Positions 55,345 to 63,925 of a stretch of DNA of 64,000 nucleotides are shown here, one piece after another. The notes beneath the pieces are model-generated. The model worked only from the letters and a program-made list of their open reading frames with translations. It was not told the DNA's origin and searched no databases. Position numbers and translations under genes: made by a program. The number at the start of each line of letters is the position of its first letter. Within the stretch, counting starts at the first letter, position 1. Source of the DNA: Eutreptiella sp. 'Long Island Sound 2002' (Eukaryota > Euglenozoa > Euglenophyceae > Eutreptiales > Eutreptiaceae); the NCBI GenBank assembly GCA_964036045.1, contig OZ038381.1, positions 112,580,922 to 112,644,921 of the forward strand. Reading direction: 5' to 3'.

Positions 55345-57543
55345 TCAAGTCATTGCACCCACTGACTCCTCCAAGCGGTACTGCAAAAAAACCTCGTGGA
55401 ACTCCGCCCCCCCTTCACCACCCCCCGGGGACCACAGGCCCGCTCTCCACGAATGCGGCAGAACAAAGGGCCCCATAGGCACCCCCAGGGTCCACAAAAA
55501 AACCGTGCGCCTATCGGGAAAGGCCCAGAGATCCCCAACCCTGCGCGCCGCCACCTCGCGCGCCAAACCCAGATCTCCATTGAAGTTGTCACTCAACCTA
55601 CTGATAGGATCAGCGGGATTATGTGAACCACGCACCCAGTGCATATATACCGTGAAGCCTGGGCACGACGCCCACAGGTAGCGGAAACGCTTCAGAATGG
55701 ACTGCTGGAATTTACGCCCCACCTTGGCTTTACACCGAAGGAACTGCACTAGCGCCGCCGCATTATCCCCAAACAAATGGGCCTCCCGAACGCCTACATT
55801 GAGGATGAGCTTCAAGCCCCAGAGCAGCGCGGCAGCCTCCGCACACTGCTGGTTGGGCGGTTGCTCCGCGGGCACAACCGATCGAGAACCCACATCCATC
55901 GAAAACAGGCCCAGCCGGTATTCACCCGCGTCCAGCGCCGCGTCGACGTAAACAACCAACGGCGATCGCTTCACCACCCTGGGGAGGGACACCACTGACC
56001 ATTGCCTCCTGGCAAGCACGCACGCCACGCACATAGACTTAAGCAAACGCACTGGGGTAAACGGCAGCCGGGGGGGCGCCCAGAGCACATGAGCCCACAC
56101 ACCAGACAGGTGCGGACTGTGCCCAGAACCCGGGCGACATATCCACTGTGCCCGCCCCAAGAACTGCTGCAGCCGTTTTACCCTACAGGGTCCCACAGAC
56201 AACCTCAACCAATGCGCAAACAGAGCTTCCCACGCGTTGCCAGCAGTCCGCACCTCCCCCCCCTGCAAATCAATATCCTTTCCCAGCCACACCAGCCGCT
56301 GCACAGGCTCCAACGTACTCTTTGGGCTGACTACAGCACCTGCACGGCGCAACGCCTCCGCCGCCCTTGCCGTCTGCTCTCGCACACGCGCGCGGCCGCG
56401 CCCCACAACCAGGACATCATCCAAGTAAATTAAAACCAGCACCCCTAACAGCCCCGCGCCGGCCACCAGACCCTCTAACACTCGCTGGCACAGGAGGGGG
56501 CTGTACTTCCACCCAAAGGGCAAGCACCGGAAAGCCAACACCCCCCCCTCTCCATCCGAGACGCGAAAGGCACCCCAGAACTCGCGCGGCAGCTGTAGTG
56601 ACCAAAAGCAATTACTCAGGTCGATGTGGCACATGCACAGCTCTTCCCCCCCCCCCCCCGGCAGGGACAGAATATCCCACACCGGCCTCATGCAACGCGC
56701 TCGGGCATAAAAAGAGGGGAGGAAAAAGGAGGACCCTTGCTGTGCCACCTGCGCCAAAAGGGCCAACACCTCCACAGAGGGGAGGGAGAACTTCTCCGGC
56801 CGAGACCGCATCTCCTCATTAAGGGGCACCAGATTGACAATCAAACTGCACTTCTCCTCCGTCTTGGGTATCGCAAAAACACCCCCATTGGGCCCAGGTG
56901 ACCCCGGCGGCAGGGGGAAAAGCAAACCCTGGTCCCGCAATGCCCTCATCATGACCACCGCCTCATCCGACGGGGGAATTATCCCAGAAAACTGCCTGCC
57001 TACCAATTCTGCGAAGCCGTCTGGCACACAACTATCCCAGACCTCGCGGGGGATATCCACACGCCCCACCGGCCCCAAACCCCGCGCCAATACCTCCTCC
57101 CTGATACGCTGCATAAGCAATTTGGGCGACGTGGAATCATGCAAGAGCGACTCCCAAACCTCAGGGCTAAATGAGGACAAAGCCACAGCCAAGACTCGCA
57201 GAAACTCCGGCTGTCGGAGATCACGGGCAGCCTCACTGCCCCACTCCAGAAACTGCAACAGGCGACGCTCCAGTAAACCAGGCGGTGCGCGGGGCAGACA
57301 AGCCCGCAGGGAGCACAACCAGGCGTCCCACTCACCGGTCCGAAGGCGCTCCCGCACCCACTGACCCAGCTCCGACGCGACGGGAAATTGCCGTTCGGGC
57401 AGCCGCACCCACAATCCTGGCCGGGCCCGCGGCCTTCCGCTTGCCCAAGACGGACGCGACCTCACCCGTCCTGCGGGCCGCGATGCGCAGCCGCCTGATG
57501 GAGGAGCCTGCTGCGGAGGCAGGTGGGGGGTCTGCATCCACAT
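55345..57543 (-). CDS. Reverse transcriptase/RNase H of the DIRS-like element
   Basis: From ATG 57543, 732 residues; the frame is also open further upstream but there it shadows the recombinase. Conserved parts: GGVFAIPKTEEKCSLIVNLV, motif A CHIDLSNCFWSLQLP, motif B RCLPFGWKYSPLLCQRV and motif C LVLIYLDDVLVVG (56416-56427 codes YLDD). RNase H shows VVYVDAALDAGEYRLG (Asp), CAEAAALLWGLKLI (Glu), HLFGDNAAALVQFL (Asp) and VRGSHNPADPISRL. It overlaps the recombinase ORF by about 210 bases in a different frame. The YLDD box and NPAD motif fit DIRS/gypsy-type RT rather than LINE RT. Confidence 0.92.
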   Translation of the reverse strand: MWMQTPHLPPQQAPPSGGCASRPAGRVRSRPSWASGRPRARPGLWVRLPERQFPVASELGQWVRERLRTGEWDAWLCSLRACLPRAPPGLLERRLLQFLEWGSEAARDLRQPEFLRVLAVALSSFSPEVWESLLHDSTSPKLLMQRIREEVLARGLGPVGRVDIPREVWDSCVPDGFAELVGRQFSGIIPPSDEAVVMMRALRDQGLLFPLPPGSPGPNGGVFAIPKTEEKCSLIVNLVPLNEEMRSRPEKFSLPSVEVLALLAQVAQQGSSFFLPSFYARARCMRPVWDILSLPGGGGEELCMCHIDLSNCFWSLQLPREFWGAFRVSDGEGGVLAFRCLPFGWKYSPLLCQRVLEGLVAGAGLLGVLVLIYLDDVLVVGRGRARVREQTARAAEALRRAGAVVSPKSTLEPVQRLVWLGKDIDLQGGEVRTAGNAWEALFAHWLRLSVGPCRVKRLQQFLGRAQWICRPGSGHSPHLSGVWAHVLWAPPRLPFTPVRLLKSMCVACVLARRQWSVVSLPRVVKRSPLVVYVDAALDAGEYRLGLFSMDVGSRSVVPAEQPPNQQCAEAAALLWGLKLILNVGVREAHLFGDNAAALVQFLRCKAKVGRKFQQSILKRFRYLWASCPGFTVYMHWVRGSHNPADPISRLSDNFNGDLGLAREVAARRVGDLWAFPDRRTVFLWTLGVPMGPFVLPHSWRAGLWSPGGGEGGAEFHEVFLQYRLEESVGAMT

Positions 57544-58816
57544 CAATGACTTCCCCCCCCCCGTCTCCCCGCGGCCGGCGCCCGCGTCCTGAGGACCCCT
57601 CAACAGCCGTAAGGGCCGGAGGGGCCCCCGGGTCACGTGCGCCAGCCCGGTCCTCCCTCCCAGCAGCTCCCGCAGCGGCAGGACTTGCGGACTCCCCAGG
57701 GCACGATCCACCCCGACCTCCTGCCGACCCATCCCCGTCACCTCCCCATTGTGGGGGCTCATCGGCATCAGGGGCACAGAGCTCCAGGAGCTCCTTCGGG
57801 AAAACGTCCCGGAGGGACACGGCGCGCCAAACGAACTCTCCTGCATGGTTGTCAGGGGGCCAGGGGAGGACAGCCTCGGTCGTGACGACGAAGTCGTCGG
57901 GCGCGTCGGCGTAGTGGACTGCCACCGTCTCCGAAAGCCACCGCCCCCACCAAGCCAGCCACTTGATGGGCAGCCCCAACCATCGCAGGGCCGCGGAGCC
58001 CCCTCGCCTCCATGCGTGCCACCTGGCGTGGGGGTTGTCGCTGCCCCCCAACGCGGCAGCCATGACCGACTGCATGAAAGCTGGTCCCTGCGGACAGAAT
58101 TGCGCTCCGACGACAGCAGACGTGGCCCCCGTGGCATCGAGCCAGCCCAGCCACTCTCGGGCATACTTCCCGAGTCGCCTGCGCACGATGCGCGGCGCCA
58201 CCTTGACCGTGCGGAACGCCAATCCCCGACACCGGGATCCCCCCCGACGGAGGGGCGCGGCCTCACCCACCCGCAGAAGGCAGGTGAACGCCAGGACTGC
58301 CATCCCATAGACGGTCCACTGCGGTCGCTCCGTGCAAGCCAGCGCGAAGTTGCGGAGGTCGTCCAAACCTGCGTAGGGCCGTAGGGCCGGCTCCGTGGGC
58401 GCCCACTTGGCACAGCGCCAGACCCGGCGACTGACGAACGCGGGCAGCCATCCCATGTCCTCCAGCGCCCGGAACGCCGACACTGCGACCTTGAGGGAGC
58501 TTCCCGAGTACCCCAGTCCCCATAACTGGAAAATGTAGCGGCACGCCGCTCGTTCAAGCTCGGATGTGGGCGTGTAGCCCACCCAGAGGGCCATCTTGCG
58601 GAAGTGGGTACAATACGTACCCATGGTGCTTTTTGCCCAGGAGGATGCCTGCAGGGCGTCCACGGAGGCGATCTCATCCTCCTTCCATATCCGTCTCCAC
58701 GCTGCCCACACCAGGCGCCAGACCACGTCCTCGCCATCCCGGAAGTCCGACGGTCCGAGAACCACCAAGGCCCCCCGGGGCTCGGGAGGGATGGGCCGGA
58801 TGGGGCAGCTTCCCCA
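57332..58816 (-). CDS. Tyrosine recombinase of the DIRS-like element
   Basis: The frame is open from immediately after the gag TGA to 57332 (about 494 codons). The core-binding part is ALQASSWAKSTMGTYCTHFR. The catalytic part shows box I FTCLLRVGEAAPLRRGG (Arg), box II ARWHAWRRGGSAAL (H-x2-R), then LAWWGRW and the nucleophile in ETVAVHYADAPDDF (Tyr). The tail is Pro/Gly/Asp-rich. No in-frame ATG precedes the core-binding part; the first is inside it (STMGTY). Expression is therefore likely by readthrough of the gag TGA. This enzyme would integrate a circular DNA copy. Confidence 0.88.
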   Translation of the reverse strand, partial: WGSCPIRPIPPEPRGALVVLGPSDFRDGEDVVWRLVWAAWRRIWKEDEIASVDALQASSWAKSTMGTYCTHFRKMALWVGYTPTSELERAACRYIFQLWGLGYSGSSLKVAVSAFRALEDMGWLPAFVSRRVWRCAKWAPTEPALRPYAGLDDLRNFALACTERPQWTVYGMAVLAFTCLLRVGEAAPLRRGGSRCRGLAFRTVKVAPRIVRRRLGKYAREWLGWLDATGATSAVVGAQFCPQGPAFMQSVMAAALGGSDNPHARWHAWRRGGSAALRWLGLPIKWLAWWGRWLSETVAVHYADAPDDFVVTTEAVLPWPPDNHAGEFVWRAVSLRDVFPKELLELCAPDADEPPQWGGDGDGSAGGRGGSCPGESASPAAAGAAGREDRAGARDPGAPPALTAVEGSSGRGRRPRGDGGGEVIDVDADPPPASAAGSSIRRLRIAARRTGEVASVLGKRKAAGPARIVGAAARTAISRRVGAGSVGAGAPSDR

Positions 58817-59872
58817 TCAGTCAAAGCCGGGGCACTCGTGAAACCAATGCCGTTTCACTCCCCTCCCAGCGTTCTTGCATGCCCGACACGCTGTCACCGG
58901 GGCATTGGTGACGTCCATCGGCTCGGCACCCGGCTTGGCGGTGTACAGGCGGCGGCCCCCCTCAACGCGGAACTTACCCTTCATGGCTTGCAGCCGCCGC
59001 CCCACCACCTCCTCCTCCGCCGCTCCCGTACAACCAGCGGACAGCACAGGCACATCGGACGCATCCTCGGCCGCGTCCGACCCCTCGCCGACCGGTCCGG
59101 GGTCCAAGCCCTTCTTGCCCCTGTATGCCGACAGGCTAGTCACCGTGAACGTCCAGACCGCCTGGACAAAACTCCGAAGGCGCGTAAGTTCGTCATCATC
59201 CATGGACTCCAGCTGCCACACTTCCGTGTCCGCGGAGTCCGCGTCCACCACCGGCGCCAGCTCGTCCAGGATGGCGTCCGTGAACTTTTCCTTGTCCTTG
59301 TACTTGGAGACGTATTCGTGTTGGGGCACCTCCCTGCGCCACAACAAGGTGGACAGCGCGAGAAGGCTGGCGAAGATCCACTGGGGCTTAGAATCCAACT
59401 CCCTCACCTTCACGATTTCCGCTTTACACAGCGGCGGGACCTTCGCCATTTTCCTCTTGGACTCCGCCTCGGCCTTGGCACTGACCGCCTCCAACTGCTT
59501 GCGCAGGCCCTCCATCACAAGGGCCTGTCCCTGAACCAACTGCTTGAGCTCCTGAAGCTCTGGCGACACCGTCTGCGGCTGCTGGGGCGGTACCTCCACC
59601 TTGACAAAGCCCAGCGACGCCACATCCAGGTCGCACTGGGCCATGACGCAATACGAGGCGATCATCTTCACCAGCCCCACCTCCCCCAACTCTATTCCGT
59701 ACCTGGCGACGAAACTAGCCTCCCACTCTGATCTGCGTTCCAGCAGCACCGACAGCTTCATCTCCACCTGCGAGGCAGCCCTGGCTATCTCCAGCATGGG
59801 AACGCTATCAATGAACTGGGAACAAATTGTTCCCTTCGCGAAGACGGCAAAATCGTCAACTGACATATTCAC
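58817..59872 (-). CDS. Gag-like protein of the DIRS-like element
   Basis: 351 residues from MNMSVDDFAVFAKGTICSQF. It has a helical first half (AASQVEMKLSVLLERRSEWE), a predicted coiled coil (ELQELKQLVQGQALVMEGLR, QLEAVSAKAEAESKRK) and an acidic linker. The C-terminal zinc-knuckle-like motif is CRACKNAGRGVKRHWFHEC (C-x2-C, then H and C). It ends PGFD and TGA at 58819-58817. It would package element RNA. No stop or frameshift lies inside. Confidence 0.8.
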   Translation of the reverse strand: MNMSVDDFAVFAKGTICSQFIDSVPMLEIARAASQVEMKLSVLLERRSEWEASFVARYGIELGEVGLVKMIASYCVMAQCDLDVASLGFVKVEVPPQQPQTVSPELQELKQLVQGQALVMEGLRKQLEAVSAKAEAESKRKMAKVPPLCKAEIVKVRELDSKPQWIFASLLALSTLLWRREVPQHEYVSKYKDKEKFTDAILDELAPVVDADSADTEVWQLESMDDDELTRLRSFVQAVWTFTVTSLSAYRGKKGLDPGPVGEGSDAAEDASDVPVLSAGCTGAAEEEVVGRRLQAMKGKFRVEGGRRLYTAKPGAEPMDVTNAPVTACRACKNAGRGVKRHWFHECPGFD

Positions 59873-60044
59873 AGACCGGGTCGTTCCAAAGTGTCACGGA
59901 GCAGGCTCTACGTGTGACCACCTATGGTCTGCTGGCAACAAGCAAAAATGCTCTACAAGTACAGAGGCTCACTGCACACACGCATGCGCACACACACACC
60001 ACCCGACGAGCAAAACCAAAGCTCAGGCACGGCTGAGCTAAGAT

Positions 60045-61145
60045 TCTGGCCGGGCGGAACCCAAGGGCCGCCGGGTGGGCCCAGGACTCGTGCCACGCAA
60101 TTGCGTCCACCGGCGCACACCCGCCCACAGCCGGTAGTCCATGGACAGGACCGTGAGCGGTCGGGGATGAAGGCGATGTAGCCCTCGGCCAGGCGGGCCG
60201 GCCACTTGCCTAGTCGCTCCACCTCGCGCAAAAGGTCCGCCAGCCAGCCCAGTTGCCTATCGGGAAGGGAGCGGAGGTCAGCCACACTCCATCCATCCAA
60301 ACCCAAAGCCGAGGGTTTCATGCGGGAGAGCCCGGGTCCGGCTCTGTGTCCGACGCGTATTTGCAGTTTATGGGGCGCCAGACGTCCTGCATGAGGCCAT
60401 CCATCTCCACGAGGTTGGCCGTGGCCGTGCCATCCCGCTTGGAGAGGAAAGTGACCGGCGGGGCATAGGACTCCTCCTCCAGCCAGCGGTACACGGCCCC
60501 CTAATCCGAGGACCAAGCTTCCTCCAGCCAGGCGCGCCACTCACGCACGCGGTCCCTCTCCTTCGCCCTGAGCGTGGCCCGGACCTCCCCGCAAGCGCCG
60601 TGCGGAGGCGGCGAAGGGACACCAGCGAGGCCAGCCGTTCGCGCGCGCCACTGGGCTCAAAGTCCGCTTACCCTGGGCCCAGCGCGCGCAACCTGCCTAG
60701 GCGACGTCGGAGAGCAGCCCACGCCTGCTACACTGCGCGCGGCAACGCGCTCGCACCGTGCACTAGCCGTTCTAGCCAGCACAGGATGTCCCGGAGAGGC
60801 CCCTGGGCCGCCTGGATGCGCGCCACGGGGCACGTTAGCGGGCCCCCGGTGTCCCGCCGTTGCTTGGCACATAGGCGCACCTCCGGAGCAGCTGGTCCGT
60901 GCCCCCGCCGCGGGGGAGGTAGGGAGGGGCCAGCGGAAGTGTGGCCCCAGCCGGGAGGGAGTCCAGGGTGATGTCTGGGTAGGCCAGGGCGAGGATGGTC
61001 TCCTCCGCGGTTGTGGTCCAGAAAGCCCAGGCGCGGTCCATGTCCCCCGTGGACGGGGCTGCCCGCCACCCCGCCTCCAACGCGTCGAGAAGGCGCTGAA
61101 CTAGGAGGAGCCGCTCGTGCTCCTCACGTTGGGCCGGCACCACTG
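60045..61145 (-). pseudogene. LINE B middle ORF and RT fingers
   Basis: Three minus-strand frames alternate. From 61143: LLLVQRLLDALEAGWRAAPS and AWAFWTTTAEETILALAY. Then about 60560-60330: EWRAWLEEAWSSD, TAG, GAVYRWLEEESYAPPVTFLS and MDGLMQDVWRPINCKYASD. Then the RT start SALGLDGWSVADLRSLPD, VERLGKWPARLAEGYIAFIP and LTVLSMDYRLWAGVR, ending WAHPAALGFRPAR at 60045. At least three frameshifts and one stop are present. Confidence 0.8.
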
Positions 61146-61168
61146 GTTTGGAGCAGGTGGAGGTCGAA

Positions 61169-61368
61169 NNNNNNNNNNNNNNNNNNNNNNNNNNNNNNNN
61201 NNNNNNNNNNNNNNNNNNNNNNNNNNNNNNNNNNNNNNNNNNNNNNNNNNNNNNNNNNNNNNNNNNNNNNNNNNNNNNNNNNNNNNNNNNNNNNNNNNNN
61301 NNNNNNNNNNNNNNNNNNNNNNNNNNNNNNNNNNNNNNNNNNNNNNNNNNNNNNNNNNNNNNNNNNNN
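61169..61368. other. Assembly gap (200 N)
   Basis: Exactly 200 undetermined bases, the size commonly used as a placeholder. The true length is unknown. Confidence 1.
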
Positions 61369-61671
61369 GTCTAGGAGGGCAATGGGGGGGGGGCTCCGGG
61401 AGGGTCGGTTGGGGGGGGGGGTTCAGGTGGGGCGATTTGGGGTGTTGGGGGGGGGAGGGCACAGGCTCCCCTTACCTCCCCTTGCCCTCCCTCTAACCAT
61501 AGCATCACCGTAACCTAACCCTAACCTTTGCAGCCAATTGGTTTGGCCATGCCAGCCATGTTGATTGGGCTGAACAAGATCCCTCCAATTTTGTTCATGG
61601 CTGCTTTTGCCACATCATTGCTCTCCATTTTGGACCCCAACACTCACTCTGACCCTAGCCTAGGGTGAGAG

Positions 61672-61720
61672 CCAGGGCTAGGGCTAGGGCTAGGGGTTAG
61701 GGTTAGGGTTAGGTGTAGGG
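61672..61720 (+). repeat. Interstitial telomere-like repeat
   Basis: Four GGGCTA-type units pass into three TTAGGG units. A short complementary tract CCTAACCCTAACC lies at 61511-61525. They flank about 150 bases of unique sequence head to head. This is not a chromosome end, because LINE B sequence continues on both sides. Confidence 0.75.
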
Positions 61721-61904
61721 ATAGGAGTAGGCTGAGGGTTGGGGGTGGGTGTTAGAGTCAAGGTTGGGTTTAAGGATAGTGTTGGGGTGCAAATTGGACA
61801 AAAATTTCCTGAAGGTACGTTTGGTGTTCATGGAGCATCGGGCGCCTTAGGCGCCCATGGACGCCTAGGGGCGACACCTTTGGCAACTAACTGTTGGCCG
61901 AAGG

Positions 61905-63925
61905 CCCCCAGGGGGGGGGGGGGGGGGGGGGCTAGGACCGGCGGAGTCGCCCCCCCCGTGCAGTCCGTCAATGCGCGAGAGTCGGGTGCCCTCCGGGCCG
62001 TGGTACGAGCAGAGGGGGTCCCTCCCCAGGGCGGACGCCAGCTGAAGGTCCGCATCTACCAGCCGGCGGGTCACGAGGGACGCTAGGACGGACGGCGATG
62101 CTAGCCTGCGATTAATGGAGGTCAAAGTTGAAGTCCCCGCCCACCAGCTGCGGGGCCGTCCCGTGCCATGCCACGTACTGTGTGGCGTGGCTCCAGAAAG
62201 TCCGGTTAAGGGCTGGCTAGGCCGAGACTCCGTACGCCACCTAGGCGTGCGGGGAATCCGCCCCCCCCTCGAGGCCACCAAGGACGTGGCACCAGCGGGT
62301 GGATTGCCTCAGGGTTTGGGCGAGGGCGTCCACCTCGGTGCGGGGCGCCCGCTTGGGGGGAGAGAATTTGCCTGGCCGGGATGCCTTGGCGTACCAGGAT
62401 ACCCACCCCCCCAGCTGACCCATCCCAGATGCCCCCCCCACCGGGATTCCAAGGGCTCCCCCCAAAAAAGCTTGCCAGCCCGAGGCCCCGGCGTGGGCGC
62501 GCATCACTTGATGTGCCACCCCCGTGAGACGGGGCTCTGAGATTAGCACGCCGTCCGCCCGCCAGTCGCCGACCGTGTGCCAGTGCAGACGCAGGGACGT
62601 GACGCTTGCCAGTACCACGCGCATAGGGCCTGGGTGGGGCTCGATGTCCCCGCACCGCAGCAGAAGGAGGGGGGGGGAGGCCCAGCACTGGGGGGGGGGG
62701 GGGTGGCTTCCGTTCCGGCGGCCCCGGCCGGGGGGGGGGGAGAGATGTAACCCCCACCCCCCACATAAATTCGTCCGCCGCAGGTCAGGGCGCTCAAGGA
62801 GTGAGGTCAGAGGGGCAGCCAGGCATGCCTGCAGGTTAACTTTCGACCCAAGTCCTGCAGCGCCATGGTCAGGCAGTCGGGCCTGGTCCCCACCCAAGGG
62901 TGGGCGCGCTGGGCGGCAAAGGGGGCGGTGTCGGGGGGAGCGGTGTCCCGCCACTGGCGCGCGGCAGGGCAGGCGGCTACGCACGCGAGGCAGCGCCCCG
63001 TTCCCAGTCCCCAGCGAGGCGGAGGGTCTCCTGGAAGACCTCGTGCATGCGGTCCTAGACTGGGCCCTTTCCAACGCGGCGGAGGGCATCAGGCCACCGT
63101 GCCGTGGCATGAACCTCTCCCGGCTCCGGCAGGACGGCCCACCACACATCGGTGACCACTGGGAGAAGGGGCGAGACGGCGTAGGCCACATCCCGCCACG
63201 TCGCCTCAGACCCAGGGTAGGGGGATGGCTGGCGGGCGGGGTCGTTGTCCCAGACACGGCCCCACCAGTCCACCCCCACGGCGTGGTCCCTGCCTGCGGC
63301 TGACTCTCCCTCGAAGAGGGTGAGGCGGCGGCGCGGGCGGTGGAACCATCAAGGAGGGGGATCGTCCCATCGCTCCACGCGGCGAGGCCGGACTTGCGGC
63401 CGCAACGGCTCGCCCGTCTCCTCCCCCCACATGGGGTCAGAGTACCCGCGCCACGTGTACGGGAGGCGGCCGCCGCGGGAGTCCGGCCGGGGGGCGCGCG
63501 CGTAGAGGCCCTGGGGGTACCTCCACTGCGGGGCTTGGCCCACAGTGGCCCCCTTGGTCCTGAACTCGGGGCCGCTCGGGCGGTCGACGGTGGTGATCCA
63601 CACCTGCTTGTCCTCGGGCCGGTGACCGCAGTGCCATCATCCGTTCCACGCTCCCGCCAGGAGCGCTTGGAGCCGCAGGAGCCCGGGGAGCAGTCCCACG
63701 AGGGGGGCCAGGGCGCAGACGGTTTTGGCCAAGCCACGCTGCTGGGGGCGGGCCGGAAACACCAGGGCGGCCTGGCGGTACCACCAGCGCACCAGGACGA
63801 GGCCATGGTGCCGCCACTGCTGCTCCGTGAGGGGGGCCGGGGGGGGGGGGGGGCGGGTCCCCGGCCTCGTCCCCGTCCACGACCTCTTGTTCCACGCGCC
63901 ATGTGCGAAAAAGGCTGGCTGCAAG
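61905..63925 (-). pseudogene. LINE B 5' region, 2A-like motif and endonuclease
   Basis: The first part (63925-62800) shows protein-like pieces in changing frames: WRHHGLVLVRWWYRQAALVF, GGRLPYTWRGYSDPMWGEET and VGVDWWGRVWDNDPARQPSP. In the frame ending at 62241 comes LLLLRCGDIEPHPGP (62626-62670), then the endonuclease RVVLASVTSLRLHWHTVGDW, VLISEPRLTGVAHQVMRAHA and STRWCHVLGGLEGG. After a frameshift it continues WSHATQYVAWHG, QLVGGDFNFDLH, TAA and LVTRRLVDADLQLASALG, with LSRIDGL. GGDFN and the S-R-I-D pattern are AP-endonuclease motifs of LINEs. Confidence 0.8.

Larger units (their letters stand above)
54312..60044 (-). mobile_element. DIRS-like tyrosine-recombinase retrotransposon, apparently intact
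   Basis: A 5.73-kb insert in LINE B. Its limits come from the interrupted LINE reading sense, between GCCCGGCCAGA (right) and GCGCCCTGGA (left). On the minus strand it encodes, in order: a gag-like protein with Cys/His knuckle (59872-58817), a tyrosine recombinase (58816-57332), reverse transcriptase/RNase H (57543-55345) and an Arg-rich extra ORF (55288-54470). Gag and recombinase share a frame with one TGA between. No methyltransferase domain is seen. RT, RNase H and recombinase catalytic residues are all present without internal stops. I did not recognise terminal repeats, so the exact ends remain provisional. Elements of this class leave no target duplication, which agrees with what is seen. 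Confidence 0.85.
61146..61904. other. Insertion in LINE B with assembly gap and telomere-like repeats
   Basis: Contains 200 N (61169-61368). 61370-61480 is G-rich, and 61490-61545 has CCTAACCCTAACC. At 61672-61720 there is GGGCTAGGGCTAGGG followed by TTAGGGTTAGGGTTAGG. A block with GGGCGCCTTAGGCGCCCATGG-type palindromes precedes AACTGTTGGCCGAAGGCCCC and a long G run at 61911-61930. Part of this may be misassembly around the gap. Confidence 0.6.
52735..63925 (-). mobile_element. LINE B main copy, dead and split by two insertions
   Basis: A minus-strand LINE read from about 63925 down to 52735. The 5' region and endonuclease lie at 63925-61905, the middle ORF at 61145-60045 and the RT palm, thumb and zinc knuckle at 54311-52735. 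The reading sense continues across the gap 60045/54311: GFRPAR on one side, SALDGAAGTQVLLELCRLRG on the other. The DIRS-like element therefore inserted inside the RT. A second foreign block with telomere-like repeats and a 200-base assembly gap separates the endonuclease from the middle part. The 3' end is lost at 52735, where R sequence begins. Many stops and frameshifts are present. Confidence 0.85.

Noticed and set aside
57700-58824. Upstream half of the very long frame ending at 55345
   Set aside because: This part is a shadow of the recombinase gene: composition is Arg/Ser/Pro noise and RT similarity begins only near 57450. The RT start was therefore placed at ATG 57543.
58604-59731. A 375-codon plus-strand open frame
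   Set aside because: It is antisense to the gag-like ORF, which has the better protein character (coiled coil, zinc knuckle).
61672-61720. A chromosome end
   Set aside because: LINE B sequence resumes on both sides, so the TTAGGG tract is interstitial.
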